Assembly (NCBI RefSeq): GCF_024753205.1 | Contig: NZ_JANUGZ010000002.1 | Location: 744,001 to 808,000 of the forward strand | DNA from: Massilia aurea | GTDB lineage: Bacteria; Pseudomonadota; Gammaproteobacteria; Burkholderiales; Burkholderiaceae_D | DNA: 64,000 nucleotides | Direction: 5' to 3' | Shown: one piece after another, positions 58,936 through 64,000 of the stretch | How positions within the stretch are numbered: the stretch's first letter is position 1 | How the letters are laid out: each line of letters begins with the position of its first letter | The notes under the pieces: generated by a model | Told to the model about the DNA's origin: nothing | The model's database searches: none | The model's input: only the letters and a program-made list of their open reading frames with translations | Program-made: the position numbers and the translations under genes

Positions 58936-60333
58936 ATGACCGAACAATTCTCCAAAAAAGCCGAAGCGTGGTCTGCCCGCTTCTCCGAACCTGTGTCGGA
59001 TCTCGTCAAGCGCTATACCGCATCGGTCTTCTTCGACAAACGCCTGGCCCCGCACGACATCGAGGGCTCGCTCGCGCACGCCGAGATGCTGGCCGCACAA
59101 GGCATCATCAGCGAACACGACCGTGCTGAAATCGAACGCGGCATGACGCAGATCCGGGCCGAGATCGACGCCGGCACCTTCGAGTGGCTGCTCGACCTCG
59201 AAGACGTGCACCTGAACATCGAAAAGCGCCTGACCGAACTGGTGGGCGACGCCGGCAAACGCCTGCACACGGGCCGCTCGCGCAACGACCAGGTCGCAAC
59301 CGACATTCGCCTGTACGTGCGCGCCGCGATCGACGATATCGTCGCGCTGCTCGCCAGCCTGCGCGGCGCCCTGACCGACCTCGCCGAACGCCACGCCGAC
59401 ACGATCATGCCGGGCTTCACGCACCTGCAGGTGGCCCAACCGATCACCTTTGGCCACCACATGCTGGCCTACGTCGAAATGTTCGGCCGCGATGCCGAGC
59501 GCATGCTCGACGCGCGGCGCCGCGTGAACCGCCTGCCGCTGGGCGCCGCCGCACTGGCCGGCACCACCTTCCCGATCGACCGCCTGCGCGTGGCCAAAAC
59601 GCTCGGCTTTGACGACGTGTGCCACAACTCCCTCGATGCAGTGTCAGACCGCGACTTCGCCATCGAGTTCACGGCCGCTGCATCGATCTTGATGATGCAC
59701 ATCTCGCGCATGTCCGAAGAACTGGTCATGTGGATCAGCCCGCGCATCGGCTTCATCGACATCGCCGACCGCTTCTGCACCGGCTCGTCGATCATGCCGC
59801 AAAAGAAGAATCCGGACGTGCCGGAACTCGCCCGTGGCAAGACCGGCCGCGTGTATGGCCACCTGATTGGGCTCCTGACCCTGATGAAGGGCCAGCCGCT
59901 GGCCTACAACAAGGACAACCAGGAAGACAAGGAACCGCTGTTCGACACGATCGACACCGTGATGGACACGCTGCGCATCTTCACCGACATGGCCTCGGGC
60001 ATCACGGTCAAGGCCGAGAACATGCGTTCGGCAGCGCTGCAGGGCTATGCCACGGCCACCGACCTGGCCGACTACCTGGTCAAGCGCGGCCTGCCGTTCC
60101 GCGATGCCCATGAAGCGGTGGCGCATGCCGTGCGCGCCTGCGACGTGGCCGGTTGCGACCTGTCCGAGATGTCGCTCGAGACGCTGCAGACGTTCTCTCC
60201 GCTGATCGAAGAGGACGTATTCGCGGTGCTCACGCTCGAAGGTTCGGTGGCCGCGCGCGACCACGTGGGCGGCACCGCGCCGAACCAGGTCCGCATCGCC
60301 ATCGAGCGCGTGCGCAAGCAGCTGGCCGAGTAA
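58936..60333 (+). CDS. argH: Argininosuccinate lyase
   Basis: Splits argininosuccinate into arginine and fumarate, the last step of arginine synthesis. The 465-residue protein of the fumarase/aspartase fold has the family signature [18 protein letters not shown] near residue 282, carrying the catalytic Ser loop, and [13 protein letters not shown] near residue 112. The start is the ATG at 58936. A strong terminator follows. Confidence 0.97.
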   Translation: MTEQFSKKAEAWSARFSEPVSDLVKRYTASVFFDKRLAPHDIEGSLAHAEMLAAQGIISEHDRAEIERGMTQIRAEIDAGTFEWLLDLEDVHLNIEKRLTELVGDAGKRLHTGRSRNDQVATDIRLYVRAAIDDIVALLASLRGALTDLAERHADTIMPGFTHLQVAQPITFGHHMLAYVEMFGRDAERMLDARRRVNRLPLGAAALAGTTFPIDRLRVAKTLGFDDVCHNSLDAVSDRDFAIEFTAAASILMMHISRMSEELVMWISPRIGFIDIADRFCTGSSIMPQKKNPDVPELARGKTGRVYGHLIGLLTLMKGQPLAYNKDNQEDKEPLFDTIDTVMDTLRIFTDMASGITVKAENMRSAALQGYATATDLADYLVKRGLPFRDAHEAVAHAVRACDVAGCDLSEMSLETLQTFSPLIEEDVFAVLTLEGSVAARDHVGGTAPNQVRIAIERVRKQLAE

Positions 60334-60345
60334 TCTCGCACCCCG

Positions 60346-60384
60346 AAGCGGGCCGGCGCTGCTGCAGCGCCGGCCCGCTTTTCC
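60346..60384 (+). terminator. argH terminator
   Basis: A 17-base stem beginning AAGCGGGCCGGCGCTGC pairs with its reverse complement around a single base, then a T-run. The HAD gene starts 26 bases later. Confidence 0.85.
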
Positions 60385-60409
60385 ATGCCCCTTTTAGATT
60401 GATGACGCC

Positions 60410-61075
60410 ATGACCGCACTGCCTGCACGCGACTACGCCGCCTTCCTGTTCGACATGGACGGCACCATCCTGACATCCATCATCGCCGCCGAGCGCGTTT
60501 GGGCCGACTGGGCCCGCAGCCACGGGCTGGACGTCGACGTATTCCTGCCAACGATCCACGGCAAGCGCAGCGTCGACACCGTGCGCGGCCTGGGCCTGCC
60601 CGATATCGACGCGGAAGCAGAAGCGCACCGCATCACGCTGGCCGAGATCGAGGACGTCGACGGCATCGAAGCGATTGCCGGCGTGGCTGCTTTCCTGGCC
60701 ACGCTGCCAGCGGAGCGCTGGGCGATCGTGACGTCGGCGCCGCGCGCGCTGGCCCAGGCACGCATCGCCGCAGCCGGCCTGCCGCTGCCGCCGGTGCTGG
60801 TCGCAGCCGAAGACGTCAAGCACGGCAAGCCGGCGCCGGATCCATTTTTGCTCGGCGCCGAGAAGCTGGGCATGCGCCCGGAAGAATGCCTCGTGTTCGA
60901 AGACACGCTGGCCGGCCTGCAATCGGCTGCTGCCGCCGGCATGGACAGCGTGATGGTTACCGCCACGCACAAGCATCCGGTCGAAACCGACGTGACCGGC
61001 GTGCCGGATTACGATGATTTGCGGGCGATTCGTACGGGTGAAGGCTTGCTGCAGCTGCAGCGCACGCGCTCGTAA
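60410..61075 (+). CDS. HAD-superfamily phosphatase (subfamily IA)
   Basis: A 221-residue phosphohydrolase. The nucleophile Asp is in FLFDMDGTILTS near residue 15, motif II in AIVTSAP near residue 105, motif III Lys in KHGKPAPDPFLLG near residue 140, and motif IV in VFEDTLAGLQSA near residue 163. The overall pattern resembles sugar-phosphate or glycerol-3-phosphate phosphatases. Substrate uncertain. Confidence 0.88.
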   Translation: MTALPARDYAAFLFDMDGTILTSIIAAERVWADWARSHGLDVDVFLPTIHGKRSVDTVRGLGLPDIDAEAEAHRITLAEIEDVDGIEAIAGVAAFLATLPAERWAIVTSAPRALAQARIAAAGLPLPPVLVAAEDVKHGKPAPDPFLLGAEKLGMRPEECLVFEDTLAGLQSAAAAGMDSVMVTATHKHPVETDVTGVPDYDDLRAIRTGEGLLQLQRTRS

Positions 61076-61099
61076 TTTTTTCAAGCCGTTCGACGCATG

Positions 61100-61186
61100 T
61101 TGAACGCGTGGACGGGGAAACCCGTCCACCCTACGATCCTATGCTTGAACACGTAGGGTGGACGGCTGCGCCGTCCACGCGTTCAA
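61100..61186. repeat. Nested inverted repeat, intergenic
   Basis: TTGAACGCGTGGACGG at 61100 pairs with CCGTCCACGCGTTCAA ending at 61186. Between them CCGTCCACCCTACG (61122-61135) pairs with CGTAGGGTGGACGG (61152-61165). All four arms share the GTGGACGG core, so this looks like a mobile intergenic repeat of two units in opposite orientation. It lies between the HAD gene and convergent paaZ. Confidence 0.7.
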
Positions 61187-61205
61187 ACCGTTCATCACTG
61201 ATCGA

Positions 61206-63278
61206 TCAATGCCGCGCCGATTCGTCCACTGCGCGCTTCTGCACCAAGGTCAAAATGTCATAACTGGCCACCAGCTCATCGCGCTGGTTGGTCACCTGCA
61301 CATCCCACGCCACCACGCCCTGCCCCCGTCCCTGCTCGTCCGTCCGGTTGCGATCGACCTTGCGCTTGCAGGTCAGGCGCGCGCGGATCGTGTCGCCGAT
61401 CGCTACTGGCGCCACGAAGCGCAGGTTGTCCAGACCATAGTTGGCCAGCACCGGTCCCGGCGCGGGCGAGACAAACAGGCCCGCGGCCGCTGACAGCACG
61501 AAGTAACCGTGCGCGATGCGCTGCCCGAACTGCGTGTCCTTGGCCGCGATGGCGTCGAAGTGCATGTAGAAGTAGTCGCCCGAAACACCGCCGAAGTTGA
61601 CGATGTCCGCTTCGCTCACCGTGCGCCGGTGCGTCAGCAACGAGTGCCCGACTTCCAGGTCCTCGAAATGCCGGCGGAACGGATGCAGGTCGCTTTCCTT
61701 GACCGCGCCGCCGCGCACGTATTCGCCCGTAACGGCGCCGAGCATCGTGGGCGAGCCCTGCACCGCCGCGCGCTGCAGGAAATGCTTGACGGCCCGGATG
61801 CCGCCCAGTTCTTCACCGCCACCGGCGCGCCCCGGCCCGCCGTGCTTGAGTTGCGGCAGCGGTGAGCCATGGCCGGTGCTGTCCACGGCCGCCTCGCGGT
61901 CGAGGATCAGCACGCGGCCATGTGACGCCGCCACGATCGGCACCGCGTACGCGGCCAGCGCCGGGTCCTTGGTGGCGAACGTGGTGACCAGGCTGCCCTT
62001 GCCGCGCGCCGCCAGTTCGAGGGCTTCATCGATGTCGGTGTAGGTCATCAAGGTGCTGACCGGGCCGAAGGCTTCCACGTCGTGCACGGCGTCGTTGACC
62101 ATCGCATTGCGGCACAGCAGCAGCGTGGGCGAGAAGAAGGCGCCGCTGGCGACGTTCTCGCCCACCGGCTTGAACCCGTCGCCTGCACCGAACAGCACCT
62201 CGTTGCCTTGCGCGAGCAGTTCAACCCGCGCGCTCACGTCGCGGTGCTGGTCCATCGACGCCAGTGCGCCCATGCGCACGCCCTCGACTTTCGGGTCGCC
62301 CACCGTGATCTTCGCCAGCCGCTCGCGCAGCCGCTCGCCGACCGTGTCGACCAGCGCTTCCGGCACGATCACGCGCCGGATCGCCGTGCACTTCTGGCCC
62401 GCCTTGCCGGTCATCTCGCGCGCGACTTCCTTGATGAACAGGTCGAACTCGGGATCGGAAGGCAGCACGTCGGGCGCCAGTACCGCGCAATTGAGCGAGT
62501 CGGCTTCGGCGGTGAACGGCACCGATGCGCGGATCAGGTTCCCGTTCGCGCGCAGCATGGCGGCCGTGTCGGCCGAGCCGGTGAACGTGACGGCATCAAA
62601 ACCACCGAGGCGATCGAGCAGGTCGCCCGTGCTGCCGATCACGAGCTGCAGCGCGCCATCGGGCAGCAGGTTCGAGTCCACCATCATCTTGACCACCGCG
62701 TGGGTCAGGTAGCTGGTGGCAGTGGCTGGCTTGGCGATGCACGGCATCGCAGCCAGGAAACTCGGCGCAAATTTCTCCAGCAAGCCCCAGATCGGGAAGT
62801 TGAAGGCATTGATGTGCACCGCCACGCCGCCGCGCGGCACCAGGATGTGGGTGCCGGCAAAGCCGCCCCGCTTGCCCAGCGCGATGGCCGGGCCCTCGTG
62901 CAGCACGTTCGACGACGGCAGCTCGCGCGAGCCCATGCTGGCGTAGGCGAACAGCGTGCCGATGCCGCCTTCGACGTCGACCCAGCTGTCCTGGCGCGTC
63001 GCGCCGGTCAGGTGCGAGATGGCATACAGTTCTTCCTTGCGCTCCATCAGGTACAGCGCGAGCGCCTTCAGCACGGCGGCGCGCTCCTGGAACGTCTGGC
63101 GCATCAGCGCCTTGACGCCCGTCTTGCGCGCAAAGGTGAGTGCTTCGTCGAAGTCGATCTTCTCGGCGTGCGTGTGATAGATCAGGGTGCTGTCGAGCGC
63201 GCTGTGCAGCGGCGTGTGCGATGCGGCGCCGTGCCAGCGGCCGGCGATCAGGCTTTGCAGTGTCGGGATGTGGCCCAT
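61206..63278 (-). CDS. paaZ: Bifunctional oxepin-CoA hydrolase / semialdehyde dehydrogenase
   Basis: Opens the ring of oxepin-CoA in phenylacetate breakdown and oxidises the resulting aldehyde. At 690 residues it has an aldehyde dehydrogenase domain (about 1-510, with TFTGSADTAAM, the catalytic Cys in GKAGQKCTAIRR, and FTAEADSLN) followed by a MaoC-like hydratase domain (from about 535; DIVNFGGVSGDYFYMHFD). The start at 63278 (MGHIPTLQSLI) has GGAG upstream. paaY and a thiolase lie upstream in the same direction. Confidence 0.95.
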   Translation of the reverse strand: MGHIPTLQSLIAGRWHGAASHTPLHSALDSTLIYHTHAEKIDFDEALTFARKTGVKALMRQTFQERAAVLKALALYLMERKEELYAISHLTGATRQDSWVDVEGGIGTLFAYASMGSRELPSSNVLHEGPAIALGKRGGFAGTHILVPRGGVAVHINAFNFPIWGLLEKFAPSFLAAMPCIAKPATATSYLTHAVVKMMVDSNLLPDGALQLVIGSTGDLLDRLGGFDAVTFTGSADTAAMLRANGNLIRASVPFTAEADSLNCAVLAPDVLPSDPEFDLFIKEVAREMTGKAGQKCTAIRRVIVPEALVDTVGERLRERLAKITVGDPKVEGVRMGALASMDQHRDVSARVELLAQGNEVLFGAGDGFKPVGENVASGAFFSPTLLLCRNAMVNDAVHDVEAFGPVSTLMTYTDIDEALELAARGKGSLVTTFATKDPALAAYAVPIVAASHGRVLILDREAAVDSTGHGSPLPQLKHGGPGRAGGGEELGGIRAVKHFLQRAAVQGSPTMLGAVTGEYVRGGAVKESDLHPFRRHFEDLEVGHSLLTHRRTVSEADIVNFGGVSGDYFYMHFDAIAAKDTQFGQRIAHGYFVLSAAAGLFVSPAPGPVLANYGLDNLRFVAPVAIGDTIRARLTCKRKVDRNRTDEQGRGQGVVAWDVQVTNQRDELVASYDILTLVQKRAVDESARH

Positions 63279-63294
63279 GTAATCTCCAGTAGGT

Positions 63295-63894
63295 TCAGGA
63301 CTTCGGCGTGTGCAGCGCGCTCGTGTCGAATGCAATGCGGCCCCGGTCCGGCGCCACGGCGGTGTCGGCATCGACTTCGCGCATCGTCTGCAGCGAGCGC
63401 ACGGCCAGCTCGTGGTACTGGCGCGTGCCGAAACTCTTCCACGCGACGTCGTCATCGCTCAAGGCGCGCACCACCTTGGCCGGCGTGCCCATGACCATCG
63501 AGCGCGGCGGGATCACCATCCCGGCTTTCACGAAACTCATCGCGGCGACGATCGATTCCGCGCCGACAACCGCCTTGTCCATCACCACCGCGTTCATGCC
63601 GACCATCGCATTGCGCCCCACGCGGCAGCCGTGCAGCACGGCGCCGTGGCCGATGTGGCCATCGACTTCGACCACGGTGTCTTCCAGCGGAAAGCCGTGC
63701 ATCACGCATGAATCCTGCAGATTGGCGCCTTCTTCCAGAATCAGGCGCCCGAAGTCGCCGCGCAGGCTTGCGCACGGGCCGATATAGCAGCGCGGGCCGA
63801 CGATCACGTCGCCGATCAGCACGGCGGAAGGATGCACATAGGCGCTCGGATGCACGACGGGCCGCACACCATCGATTTCATAGACTTTGACCAT
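63295..63894 (-). CDS. paaY: PaaY-like gamma-carbonic-anhydrase-fold protein
   Basis: A 199-residue left-handed beta-helix protein. Hexapeptide repeats run from about residue 15 to 140 (VHPSAYVHPSAVLIGDVIVG, then NLQDSCVMHG and GHIGHGAVLHGCRVG, whose histidines are the zinc ligands). Its place next to paaZ supports PaaY, a thioesterase proposed to remove toxic CoA intermediates of phenylacetate breakdown. It starts 5 bases before the thiolase stop's outer edge. Confidence 0.92.
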   Translation of the reverse strand: MVKVYEIDGVRPVVHPSAYVHPSAVLIGDVIVGPRCYIGPCASLRGDFGRLILEEGANLQDSCVMHGFPLEDTVVEVDGHIGHGAVLHGCRVGRNAMVGMNAVVMDKAVVGAESIVAAMSFVKAGMVIPPRSMVMGTPAKVVRALSDDDVAWKSFGTRQYHELAVRSLQTMREVDADTAVAPDRGRIAFDTSALHTPKS

Positions 63895-63898
63895 CGTG

Positions 63899-64000
63899 CT
63901 AGACCCGCTCGACGATCAGGGCGATGCCCTGGCCGACGCCGATGCACATCGTGCACAGGGCGTAGCGCCCGCCGGTGCGGTGCAGCTGGTTCACAGCGGT
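63899..64000 (-). CDS. paaJ: Thiolase C-terminal end (probable paaJ/pcaF-type, runs off window)
   Basis: Only the last 33 codons are present: the C-terminal NQLHRTGGRYALCTMCIGVG followed by QGIALIVERV. The cysteine of CTMCIGVGQG is the conserved second catalytic Cys of thiolases. Being upstream of paaY-paaZ it is most likely the beta-ketoadipyl-CoA thiolase of the phenylacetate pathway. Confidence 0.85.
   Translation of the reverse strand, partial: TAVNQLHRTGGRYALCTMCIGVGQGIALIVERV

Overview
The window is a G+C-rich chromosomal segment of a betaproteobacterium. Its gene order and families point to Burkholderiales, most likely Oxalobacteraceae of the Massilia/Duganella/Janthinobacterium group. 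Supporting signs are the aroQ-accB-accC-prmA-zinc-ribbon run, pilS-pilR next to a CcsA-like gene and ffh, several lysine/alanine-rich histone H1-like proteins, a paa catabolic block and separate parE/parC genes. I saw no rRNA, tRNA, CRISPR array, phage or transposase gene. This assignment comes from reading the sequence, without a database search.

Layout. 1-8047 is a minus-strand housekeeping run (mpl, yqiA-like, ubiC, RNase II, TonB-like, aroE) interrupted at about 1340-3400 by an AT-rich insert carrying one plus-strand gene of the alkaline-phosphatase fold. 8124-14914 is plus-strand: an NTase-like protein, a TlpA thioredoxin, aroQ, accB, accC, prmA, a zinc-ribbon membrane protein and a PfkB kinase. 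14993-20611 is minus-strand: YggT, a 528-residue histone-like protein, a frameshifted small lipoprotein, a cytochrome c/beta-propeller fusion and a WYL regulator, the last divergent from a VOC-fold gene. 21189-25391 is nrdAB with a putative NrdR/DnaA-type control region. 25889-30076 is pilR, pilS, a PP0621-like gene and ccsA, divergent from ffh. 31931-37747 holds a SWIB-histone fusion, two tandem alkaline phosphatases, a lytic transglycosylase and proS.

37974-47670 is mixed: rppH, a double retropepsin-like protein, DUF1841, a SulP transporter, two small cytochromes c, a MoxR/vWA pair, an antiporter and a YbdK-type ligase. 47683-54578 has a small gene behind a Fur box, a glutamine amidotransferase and a receiver-like protein divergent from parE across an excellent LexA box, then parC. 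54590-61205 contains a short repeat cluster, an exported Ala/Lys-rich protein, a secreted M64 peptidase and cyanophycinase, a GNAT protein, argH, a HAD phosphatase and a nested inverted repeat. 61206-64000 is the downstream part of a phenylacetate operon (thiolase, paaY, paaZ).

Most of the window is ordinary core genome. The parts most worth a second look are the AT-rich insert with its altered metal-site motifs, the LexA box between parE and a degenerate receiver gene, the Fur box in front of an uncharacterised small gene, the putative NrdR/DnaA control region of nrdA, and the family of lysine/alanine-rich proteins, one of them fused to SWIB.
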